DNA from: Parvularia atlantis
Taxonomy: Eukaryota > Opisthokonta > Rotosphaerida
Length of the DNA stretch: 12,474 nt
NCBI GenBank assembly: GCA_943704415.1
Contig: CALSCO010002532.1
Location: 1-12,474 of the forward strand
Direction of reading: 5' to 3'
The translations under genes were made by a program, and so were the position numbers. This document shows, one piece after another, positions 1 through 7,980 of the stretch. Numbering within the stretch: position 1 is the stretch's first letter; the number at the start of each line of letters is the position of its first letter. The notes under the pieces are model-generated. The model worked only from the letters and a program-made list of their open reading frames with translations, was not told the origin of the DNA and searched no databases.

Positions 1-70
1 CCCCCCTCCCGGGCCGCACCACGTGCCTCGCGCACGCGCGCCGCCGCCGCCTCTGCCCAGTGGGCCGCCG

Positions 71-94
71 GCGCGGGAAAAACTTTTCCCGTGC
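71..94. promoter_or_regulatory. E2F-like inverted repeat upstream of the thymosin gene
   Basis: An 11-bp arm GCGCGGGAAAA (71-81), a 2-bp spacer and TTTTCCCGTGC (84-94) form an inverted repeat with one mismatch. Each arm contains or nearly contains the E2F/DP consensus TTTSSCGC (GCGGGAAA on the left). It lies about 120 bp before the start codon. An E-box CACGTG (20-25) and a CRE-like half palindrome TGACGTCG (123-130) flank it. The role is inferred from motif resemblance only. Confidence 0.4.
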
Positions 95-215
95 TTGTTT
101 ACCTTCGCTGTCGGGCCGAGCCGCTGACGTCGCCCCGCCGGCACCGCGCGCACAGACCTCACCCGCGCGTCGTCTTCGCATCCCCCCCCCTTCTCCCAAC
201 CGCACTCCTACGACA

Positions 216-415
216 ATGTCGGGTGAGAACAAGGGCTTCGTGAAGGAGATCGAGAGCACCGGCGAGGTGCGAGCTGCGCTCGCAACGGCCGCGGTGCTGA
301 CTGGCGCCCCGCGCGCCGCCAGGGCCTCCACAGCAAGCTCAAGAAGACGACGACGGCGGAGAAGAACCCGCTGCCGACGGCGGACGACATCAAGGCCGAG
401 AAGTCGAACAAGTAG
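216..415 (+). CDS. Beta-thymosin (actin monomer-binding peptide), 2 exons
   Basis: Exons 216-266 and 323-415 flank a 56-nt intron (267-322, donor GTGCGA, acceptor GCCAG). Joined they encode 47 residues, close to the roughly 44 of animal thymosin beta-4. The diagnostic actin-binding LKKT is at residues 23-26, followed by EKNPLP (30-35) and a charged C-terminal helix DDIKAEK (38-44). An N-terminal helix KEIES (10-14) precedes it. Family knowledge: beta-thymosins bind G-actin 1:1 in the cytosol and buffer the monomer pool. The ATG at 216 follows a pyrimidine-rich leader and is the only start giving family length. An open frame runs upstream to position 60 but has no thymosin similarity and is probably 5'UTR. 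Without splicing the LKKT region is out of frame. The single-copy layout differs from two-repeat actobindin and from multi-repeat WH2 proteins. Identity is strong; whether the 5'UTR holds more exons is unknown. Confidence 0.9.
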
Positions 416-670
416 AGGGGCCTGCGCTGCGTCGGACCCTGCTTTTTCCGCGGTCGCCGTCGTCTGTCTGTTCCGTTCTTCATTTCTCCCGTCTTGCCCC
501 GCTCGGGCCGTCGGTCCTGCGTCTCCCACCACTTCCACTTACCCCATGAGCCCTTTGAGCCGTGTGTGAGCCCACTGGCGCAATGCGAGCACCCCTTGAA
601 CACATGCGGTCGCCAACGGTCTCACGCGGCATCGGCGGCCGCGGGCTCGGCCACCTAGACGGGATCGGTC
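416..670. other. Non-coding stretch between convergent genes
   Basis: This 255-bp gap lies between the thymosin stop and the stop of the minus-strand editing gene, so it should hold both 3' UTRs. The first 130 bases are pyrimidine-rich on the plus strand. I see no AATAAA signal, no conserved protein in any frame and no structured RNA. Confidence 0.5.
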
Positions 671-1249
671 TCAGGCTGCGGCGGGGGCGGGCTGGTCGCC
701 GTCAGGCTCGAGCACAAGCGGCGCGCGCCCGTGCACGACGGTGAGGTACGTGCGCAGCTCGGCGACGGTCAGCATGACGCACAGCGCAGCGTGCGAGGCG
801 GCCGGGAAGAGCAGCGGCTGCGCGGGCGGCTGGTCGGCGTCGGCGGCGGCGGCCTCGTCGATCGCGAGCACGGCCGTCACGCGCTGCGCCGTCGCGTCGT
901 GCACCAGCCCGAGCGGTGACACCTTCCCCGGCACGGCGTGCATCGTGGCCCACATCTTCGCCGGCGACGCGAGCGACAGCGACCGCGCCGCGCCCAGCCG
1001 CCGCCGCAGCGCGTGCATGCTCACGGGCGCGGCCACCGCCAGTGTCACATACAGGAACAGGCGCCCGCGACGGTCCTCAAGCAGCAGGTTGCGCGTCGGC
1101 CGGCCGCAGCCGGTGTAGGCGCGCCAGTCGGTGCCGTCGTGGGCGTCGGGCACGGTCACCGTGCGCAAGCGCACGCCGGCCCGCGCGAGCCACGCGTGCA
1201 CATCGTCGAGTCGGTCTTCTTCGCTCCGCTCAGGCTGCTGCTCTTGTTC

Positions 1250-1286
<37 letters not shown>

Positions 1287-1656
1287 GCTGGCTGAGGGAC
1301 GGACGGGGGCGCAGTGTCGGGCGCGTCGGGCGGCAGGGCGGAGGAGGCGGTGTTGCAACACCAACTGTTTTACAGCCGCAGGGCAGGGCCTACGTAAGGC
1401 AAGCCCACGCGGCGTCCGGAGGGCGTCGCAAGGGCGTTGCGTTCGCGGCACAAAGACGTCCGTGGGACGCGATGCGGACGTCGCAGACGCGTCTCGAGGG
1501 CGTCCCAATCGCGTCTCAATCTTGTCCCAAAGGACGTCCTTTTCTGTAGCATGACGCCTGGTGCACCGACATGACGACGGTCGGGTGCTTGGTCTCGTAG
1601 TCGCCGGCGTCGTCATTGCCCCCGTTGGCGTCCTTTTGGCCCTTCGGCGGCATCAT
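671..1656 (-). CDS. PrdX/YbaK-like aminoacyl-tRNA deacylase domain protein with polyQ N-terminus
   Basis: The frame 671-1291 encodes a polyQ stretch (12 Q, bases 1250-1285), an acidic linker and then a prolyl-tRNA-editing-like domain. Family landmarks are TRNLLLEDRRGRLFLYV (the KNLFLKD strand), a helix with LGAARSLSLAS, then VSPLGLVHD (the VSPFGL loop) and a C-terminal HGRAPLVLEPDG strand. Related proteins (human PRORSD1, bacterial PrdX/ProX) hydrolyse mischarged alanyl-tRNAPro. The polyQ frame has no in-frame ATG and hits a stop at 1370-1372, so an upstream exon is required. My best model is exon 1 at 1567-1656, with tandem ATGs at 1656-1651 and 30 codons, joined in phase 0 across a 275-nt intron (1292-1566; donor GTGCAC, acceptor CCCTCAG). 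That gives 236 aa. The domain call is good (about 0.8); exon 1 is weaker (about 0.4), because the intron is about five times longer than the others here. Confidence 0.65.
1250..1285 (-). repeat. CAG/CTG trinucleotide run (polyglutamine)
   Basis: On the plus strand there are eleven CTG triplets (1253-1285) preceded by TTG. On the coding minus strand they read as 12 consecutive glutamines, followed by a mixed Q/E stretch. It sits just before the deacylase domain and is likely length-polymorphic. Confidence 0.85.
1413..1533. repeat. Degenerate 11-bp tandem array, about 11 units
   Basis: Cutting the sequence every 11 bases from 1413 gives units that nearly all begin CGTC or CGT. Examples are CGTCCGGAGGG (1413), CGTCGCAAGGG (1424), CGTCGCAGACG (1479), CGTCTCGAGGG (1490), CGTCCCAATCG (1501) and CGTCTCAATCT (1512). 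The last unit, TGTCCCAAAGG (1523), runs into a 14-bp perfect palindrome centred on GACGTC (1530-1543). The consensus is about CGTCSCAAGGG, with position 2 G in all 11 units. Eleven is not a multiple of three, so the array is not a peptide repeat. It lies in the presumed first intron of the editing gene and upstream of mtnA. Confidence 0.7.
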
Positions 1657-1713
1657 GTTTGTGAAGGAATCTCACAGTGACTGTTCAGTTCGATCTTGAG
1701 GTTAAGCGCGGCC
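1657..1713. promoter_or_regulatory. Candidate shared promoter/leader, editing gene and mtnA
   Basis: Only 57 bp separate the proposed minus-strand ATG (1656) and the mtnA ATG (1714). If both starts are right, transcription must be driven from here or from within the flanking introns, including the 11-bp array. No TATA box is visible. The sequence is less GC-rich than its flanks. Confidence 0.35.
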
Positions 1714-3053
1714 ATGGGTGCGTGCGTCTCGCCCTCGCGCCATGTGCACGGCTGATGTGGCGCAATGCAGAGGCGATCCGGTACTCGCGCGGGCAGCTGC
1801 GCGTGCTCAACCAGCTCGTGCTCCCGCACGAGACCGCGTACGAGACCGTGCGCACGGCCGACGAGGGCTGGCACCAGATCCGCGAGATGAAGATCCGCGG
1901 CGCGCCAGCCATCGCCATCGTCGCCGCACTGGCGCTCGCCGTCGAGCTCGAGGACATGCGCGCGCGCGGCGCCCTCGGCACGGTCGACGACCTCGTGCGC
2001 CTGGTTGAGCAGCGCTGGGAGCATCTCAAGACGTCACGCCCGACCGCCGTCAACCTTTTTGACGCCGCCGCCAAGCTCGTGCAGCTCGTGCGCGACGGCG
2101 CGGCCACGGCGGCCACGGCAGAGCTGCTCGCCATCACCTACGTCCAGGCCGCCGAGCGCATGCTCGAGAGCGACCTGCGCGACAACCACCTGATGGGCCA
2201 GCACGGCGGCGAGCACATCTTCCAGCACCACGGCGACAAGCCGCTGGTCATGCTCACGCACTGCAACACGGGCTCGCTCGCCACGTCCGGCTACGGCACG
2301 GCCCTCGGCGTCATCCGCCACCTCCACGCCAACAAGCGTCTCGCCCACGTCTACTGCACCGAGACGCGCCCGTACAACCAGGGCTCGCGCCTGACCGCGC
2401 ACGAGCTCGTCAAGGAGGGCATCCCGAGCACGCTCGTGACCGACAACATGGTCGCGGCGCTCATGCGCACCAAGGGCGTGTCGGCGGCCGTGGTCGGCGC
2501 GGACCGGTGTGGGCGCACGCGCTGCCACCCCTCGCGACGCCCTAACCTGCGCTCCGCAGCGTTGCCGCCAACGGCGACACGGCCAACAAGATCGGCACAT
2601 ACCAGCTGGCCGTGCTCGCGCGGCACCACGGCGTGCCGTTCTACGTCGTCGCGCCCACGACCTCGATCGACCTCAGCATCGCCAGCGGTGCCGACATTCC
2701 CATCGAGGAGCGCAAGGCGCGTGAGGTCCTGCAGGTGCGTACGCGCGCGCGCGCTCTCGCTGCTGTCTCGCTCACGCTGCGTGCAGACCACGGGCGCCGA
2801 GGTGGACGCGATCACGGGCGCGATCGCCACGCCGCTGCGCCTGCGCACGGTGCAGGTCGGCACGGCCGAGGTTAGCGTGTGGAACCCCGCGTTCGACGTC
2901 ACCCCGGCCGAGCTCATCACGGGCATCGTCACCGAGCGCGGCTTCATCGGCAAGAAGCGCGGCCAGGCCGAGTTCGACATCCGCCGGTACCTGCACGAGC
3001 CGGCGACGCCGAGCCCGAAGCGGCGGGCGGTCACGGTCGACCCGATGGCATGA
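1714..3053 (+). CDS. mtnA: Methylthioribose-1-phosphate isomerase, 4 exons
   Basis: Exons are 1714-1717, 1771-2506, 2560-2734 and 2787-3053, with introns of 53, 53 and 52 nt. They join to 393 aa (human MRI1 is about 369). The enzyme converts 5-methylthioribose-1-phosphate to methylthioribulose-1-phosphate in the cytosolic methionine salvage pathway and belongs to the eIF2B-alpha/beta/delta-like superfamily. Visible landmarks are N-terminal [16 protein letters not shown] (44-50), [10 protein letters not shown] with catalytic Cys166, [17 protein letters not shown] with catalytic Asp246, [15 protein letters not shown], and [15 protein letters not shown] near the C-terminus. Cys166 and Asp246 match the Cys160/Asp240 pair of the Bacillus enzyme, which separates true isomerases from eIF2B subunits. 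Exon 1 carries only ATG plus G. I chose it because splicing yields the family N-terminus and the intron (1718-1770) has the local GTGCG donor, CTGAT branch and GCAG acceptor. The alternative is an unspliced start at 1755. Confidence 0.93.
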
Positions 3054-3060
3054 GCCGTCC

Positions 3061-3078
3061 TTTTTTTTTTGTGTGTGT
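3061..3078. repeat. T10 plus (GT)4 in a 34-bp convergent gap
   Basis: Ten T (3061-3070) and GTGTGTGT (3071-3078) fill most of the space between the mtnA stop (3053) and the dioxygenase stop (3088). U/GU-rich elements are typical downstream polyadenylation signals, so this may serve mtnA 3'-end formation. The minus-strand transcript would read it as AC and A runs. Confidence 0.5.
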
Positions 3079-3087
3079 AACCCTAGA

Positions 3088-4739
3088 CTAGCGCATCGCG
3101 TGCATACGCTGCTCAAGCATGACGCGCCACGTGCTCCGGAAGTCGTCCAGGTCCACGTACGACCCGCGCAGGTGGCGGCGGCCCGAGCGCGCGTCAAATT
3201 CGTCGCGGCCGTGGAGGATGCTGCGCCGCACGCGTGAGTCGCTCGCGGCCTGCCTGCCGCTGCCTGCGGCACCGCACCGCCGGTTGTTGAAGATGGCGAG
3301 GTCGCCCGGCTGCAGCCGCACGCGAAACGTCATGTCGTCGCGCGTCATCACCGTCTCGAACGCCTTAAACGCCGGGTAGAAGGCGTCGGCTTCGTCGTAG
3401 GTCATCATCGACGGCGCCTGGAACGGCGGGGCGTAGTTGACGCGGAGGTACTCGTTCCGCCCGTCCTCCTCGATCGTGTACCGGTGGAAGCGCCGGTGCT
3501 GCCCGCCGCGGCGGTAGTGGAACGTGACCGGCACGGTCTTGAGCGTCTGTGGCTGAGCGGGTGAGCGAGGGCGCACGTGCTGCAAGAGCGCCCACGGTGT
3601 AGTGCTCCGGCAGCTCGTTCTGCAGGATGCGCGCGGCGTAAAACGCGTCGAGGAACGTGCTGTCGCCGCCCGTGGTCTCGTTGTGGATGCAGTGCAGCAG
3701 CTGCAGGCCCGGCGGCGCCTCAAAGTACCTGCGCGCCCCACGTGAGGCCAGCACGCGTGCGCATCTGGGGCCGGCGCACGTACTGCAGGTCCATGTGGTG
3801 GCCCAGCTTGTAGCGCGTGTAGGCGATGTTCTTCGCGTCCATGACCGACACGACGTCCCACATGCGCCCGTAGAACGTGTCGCGCAGGCGGCCGATGCGC
3901 TCGGCCAGCTTGGCGCTCTCGTTCAGGTTGCGCGTGGGCACGTCGCGCACGAACGCGAGCCCGACCAGGTGCAGGCGGTTGAGCAGGGCGAAGAAGGCGT
4001 TGTCGTGCTGCATCACCACGTCGTACTGGAACACGGGCAGGCTCTGCACGAGCTCGGGCGCGGTCCACAGCGTGGGCTCGTGCGCGGCGACGTCGAGTGG
4101 CGAGCTCAGGTAGCTCCAGCTGGGCGGGGCGTGCTCGAGCAGCCACTGCTTGTCAAAGGTTGAGCGCCACCCGTCGGACCACGTCACAATGATCTGGCCG
4201 TGCAGGTTGTCGACCGTGGTGATGCTCTTGGCCAGGTTGACGGCGCCGGACGAGCGCAGCTTCTGGCCCGAGCTGCGGTCGACCAGCGCCGGCTCGTTGT
4301 CCTGCAGCCACCACGCGTGCACGTAGGTCGCGGGGATGCGCCGGCCATAGTCGATGCGGACGCAGCGCGGCGTCTGCAGCTCGGCCGTGACCTCGTGCGG
4401 CTTGACGATCTTGAGCCACTCGCGCGGCGAGCGCGGCAGCTGGTACGCCGGCAGCGCTTCGGTCGGCCGCGGCACGCCGAGCGCCTCGCGCCGGGGCAGC
4501 TCAGTGCGCGCCCACTGCGCAAGCCCGGGCGCCGCGAAGCTCGGCGTCAGCCCGACGTGGCTCCACACGAGTTCGTCGTCGACGACCGTGAGCACCGCGT
4601 TCGGATCCTGATCCTGCTGCTGCTGCTGCTGCTGCTTCTGCAGCTGCCGCAGCGTCGCCGCGCCGGGCGCCGCGGCCGATGCGCTCGAGAGGCGGCGCAC
4701 GGCGGCTGTCACGGTTCTCGTCGCGCTCGTCGGGGCCAT
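3088..4739 (-). CDS. Gamma-butyrobetaine / trimethyllysine-type 2-oxoglutarate dioxygenase, 4 exons
   Basis: In minus-strand order the exons are 4739-3784, 3728-3596, 3546-3278 and 3220-3088, with introns of 55, 49 and 57 nt. The product is 496 aa, longer than human BBOX1 (387) or TMLHE (421). Residues 1-24 are rich in R, S, A and T with no acidic residue, so a mitochondrial presequence is likely, followed by a Q7 run (36-42). An N-terminal GBBH-like (DUF971) domain follows (CVRIDYGRRIPATYV, then VTWSDGWRS). The catalytic TauD domain has HMD (His315, Asp317), LQLLHCIHNETTGGDS, a second histidine in ILHGRDEF (His456), and Arg468 where BBOX1 has its 2-oxoglutarate-binding Arg360. The family hydroxylates gamma-butyrobetaine or trimethyllysine in carnitine synthesis. 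Overall it resembles the fungal type (RDTFYG, WDVVSV, DAKNIAYT); I cannot decide between the two substrates. The N-terminal zinc cysteines of BBOX1 are absent. Confidence 0.92.
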
Positions 4740-4774
4740 TTTGGCAAATTCGCGGCGCGGCACGGACGGCAGAC
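4740..4774. promoter_or_regulatory. 35-bp bidirectional start-to-start gap
   Basis: The dioxygenase ATG (4739-4737, minus) and the SYF1 ATG (4775-4777, plus) are separated by 35 bp containing TTTGGCAAATT and a GC-rich half. No TATA box is visible. Both promoters must overlap each other's 5' UTR or coding start, which implies a shared nucleosome-depleted region. Confidence 0.55.
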
Positions 4775-7700
4775 ATGGCCGCGTTCTTCTTGACGGCAAG
4801 GCCGCCTGCCGCCTCTCTCTCTCGCTCGCGGGCTGAGCGCGGCGGGCGTGGCGGCCGTGCAGGGCGACGACGACCTGCCGTACGAAGAGGACCTGCTGCG
4901 CAACCCGTTCTCGCTGCGCAGCTGGCTGCGGTACCTTGCGCACAAGGCCGAGGCGCCGCCGGCCGTGCGCTTCCTGATCTACGAGCGCGCCGTCAAGGGC
5001 ACGTCTGGCCCCCCACGGGCGTGCTGCTGCTGACGGGAGAGCACGCCCGCGCACGTGCACAGAGCTGCCCGGCAGCTACAAGCTGTGGAAGGCGTATCTG
5101 GACGAGCGGCGCGAGCACGTCAAGCACGAGCGGCCCGACCACCCGCACTACGCCGCGCTCAACGGCGCTTACGAGCGCGCGCTCGTGTTCTTGCACAAGA
5201 TGCCGCGCATCTGGCTCGACTACGCCGACGTGCTCACGCGCCAGCGCCTCGTCACGCGCACGCGCCTCGCCCTCGACCGCGCCCTCCGCGCCCTGCCCCT
5301 CACCCAGCACGAGCGCGTGTGGAAGGTCTACCTGCCCTTTGTGCGCGACGCTGGCGTGCCCGAGCTGGCCGTGCGCGTCTTCCGCCGCTACCTCAAGCTG
5401 CAGCCGGACCAGGTCGAGGACTTTGTGGCGTACCTGCTTGCCGTCGGGCGCTACGACGAGGCCGCGAACCACCTCGCCGCCGCCGTCAACGACGACAAGT
5501 GCGCGCTTTTCCTCGTCTCCTTTGTGAGCCGTCCACACTGACGACGCTGGCCGCCACAGCTTCCAGTCCAAGCAGGGCAAGACGCAGCACCAGCTGTGGA
5601 TGGACCTGACCGAGCTATGCTCCAAGCACGCCACCGACATCAAGACGCTCAAGGTCGACCGCATCATTCGCAGCGGCATCGCGCGCTTCACCGACCAGCT
5701 GGGCAAGCTCTGGTGCTTCCTGGCCGAGTACCACACGCGCCTGGGCCAGTTTGAGATGGTGCGGGGCGCGTCCCGTGCCTCGCACTCACCGTTGCGCGCG
5801 TGCGCCGCCAGGCCCGCAACGTGTACGAGGAGGCCGTCACGACCGTCATGACCGTGCGCGACTTTACGCAGATCTTCGACGCCTACGCGCAATTTGAGGA
5901 GTCGCTCAGCACGGCCAAGATGGTGTGGTGCCGCGCTCGGTCGTCCGCGCAGACTGAGCGCCGCGGCCGTCGCAGGAAGAAGTGGCCGCAAGCAAACAGC
6001 CCTCAGAGGAGGACGAGCTCGAGATGGAGCGGCGACTCGCGCGCTTCGAGATGCTGATGGACCGGCGGCCGTACCTGCACAACGACGTGCTGCTGCGGCA
6101 GGTGCGTCACACCAGCGTGCGTGCTGACAATGCTCACGCCGCGCCGCACAGAACCCCAACAGCGTCGTCGACTGGCAGGCGCGCGTCAAGCTGCACAAGG
6201 GCGACGCGCAGAAGGTGGGTTGCGCCGCGTGGCCGGGGGGAGACGGCACAGTGCTTACGCTCCCCGCGCAGATCGAGGACACGTACATGCGCGCCGTTGC
6301 GACGATCGAGCCCAAGCGCACCGTTGGCTCGCTGCCCAAACTCTGGGTAGAGTACGCCAAGCACTACGAGGTTTGTGGCGCGCTCGCCCGTCCGGCAACG
6401 TAGGGCGCGCGCTCACACACGGGGCACAGACGGGTGCCGAGCGTGGCGGCAAGGGCGACATTGACATGGCCCGCGCCGTCTTTGAGCGCGCGGTCAGGGT
6501 CAACTTCAAGTCGGTGGACGACCTTGCGCAGGTCTGGTGCGAGTACGCCGAGATGGAGATTCGGCACAAGTGCGCGCGCTCGATTTGCTGCGCGCCACAC
6601 GCTGACACGCACTTGGACGTGCAGAAACCTCAAGCGCGCGCTCGACGTCATGGGCCGCGCGACCACGCCCACGCGCCACACGGCCGTCGACTACTTTGAC
6701 GACGTGCGTACGAAGCCCGGGGTGCGCCGCCGACGCCGCTGACGACCGCGGCCGCGTCGCAGACCGAGACGGTGCAGGCGCGTCTGCACAAGTCGATCAA
6801 GCTCTGGTCGTTCTACGTCGACCTGCAAGAGTCGATCGGGACGGTCGAGAGCACAAAGGTGCGGCGGCGACGCGACGGCCTGTGCGAGCACAACTGACGC
6901 ACCGCGCGTCGCAGGCCGTGTACGACCGCATCCTCGACCTCAAGATCGCCACGCCGCAGATCATCATCAACTATGCCTTCTTCCTCGAGGAGAACCAGTG
7001 CGCCGCGCGGCATGTGCCACATCGCGCCTGCCGCTCACCTCGACACGCCGCCACCAGGCACTTTGAGGACTCGTTCGCCGTGTACGAGCGCGGCGTGGAC
7101 GCGTTCAAGTACCCGGTCGCGTTCGAGCTGTGGAACACGTACCTGTCCAAGTTCATCCAGCGCTACGTGCGTGGCCGGCGCTGTCATCTCCGCGGCGCGA
7201 CGTACTGACGCGGCGGCGCAGGGCGGCGAGAAGCTCGAGCGGGCGCGCGACCTGTTTGAGCAGGCGCTCAAGGGGTGCCCGGCCAACCTGTGCAAGCCGC
7301 TCTACATCCTTTACGCCAAGCTTGAGGAGGACCACGGCCTGGCGCGGCACGCCATGAAGATCTACGACCGGGCAACGCGCGCGGTCGACGACGCGAACCG
7401 GCAAGAGGTGCGGCCGGCCGGCCGCGCGCGTTGCTGTCGGTGCTGACGCGGCCGCCGCCAGATGTTTCTCTTGTACATCCAGAAGGCCGCCGACACGTTC
7501 GGTGTCACGGCCACGCGCGAGATCTACGAACGTGCGATCGAGACGCTGCCGGACCGGGTGCGTGCTGCATCGCATCCACTTGCGTCGCGGCGGCTGACAC
7601 GGCCTGGTTGCGCGTCACAGGGCGTGCGCGACATGTGTCTGAGGTACTCGGACCTTGAGCGGAAGCTGGGCGAGGTCGACCGGGCGCGCGCGATCCTCAC

Positions 7701-7948
7701 GCACGGCTCGCAGTTCTGCGACCCACGGGTGCGCGCGCCTTGCCCGTGCACGCGCAGACGGCGTGCCGACGGTGCGCTGCAGTCGGACGCCGAGTACTGG
7801 CAGACGTGGCACGACTTTGAGGTCAAGCACGGCAACGAGGACACGTTCCGCGAGATGCTGCGCGTTAAGCGCTCGGTTGTGGCGCAGTTCAACAGCCAGG
7901 TGCGTTCGCCCGGCGGCTGCGGACGCGGCCCACTGCTAACTCACGCAT

Positions 7949-7980
<32 letters not shown>

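Noticed and set aside
1755-1757. Unspliced ATG as the mtnA start
   Set aside because: It gives a non-family leader (MWRNA); the spliced start at 1714 restores the conserved N-terminus and uses a typical local intron. Kept only as an alternative.
3076-3080. TGTAA as an algal-type polyadenylation signal after mtnA
   Set aside because: It occurs once, as part of a GT repeat, and I did not see TGTAA after the thymosin stop; too weak to suggest a green-algal origin.
5002-5080. GT-AG alternative for SYF1 intron 2
   Set aside because: It keeps frame but deletes positions conserved with XAB2; the GC-AG junction restores the exact length. It cannot be excluded without cDNA.
4993-6360. 455-codon open frame on the minus strand opposite SYF1
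   Set aside because: It is antisense to well-conserved SYF1 exons, has R/A/V-biased composition and no recognisable domain; it is a by-product of high GC.
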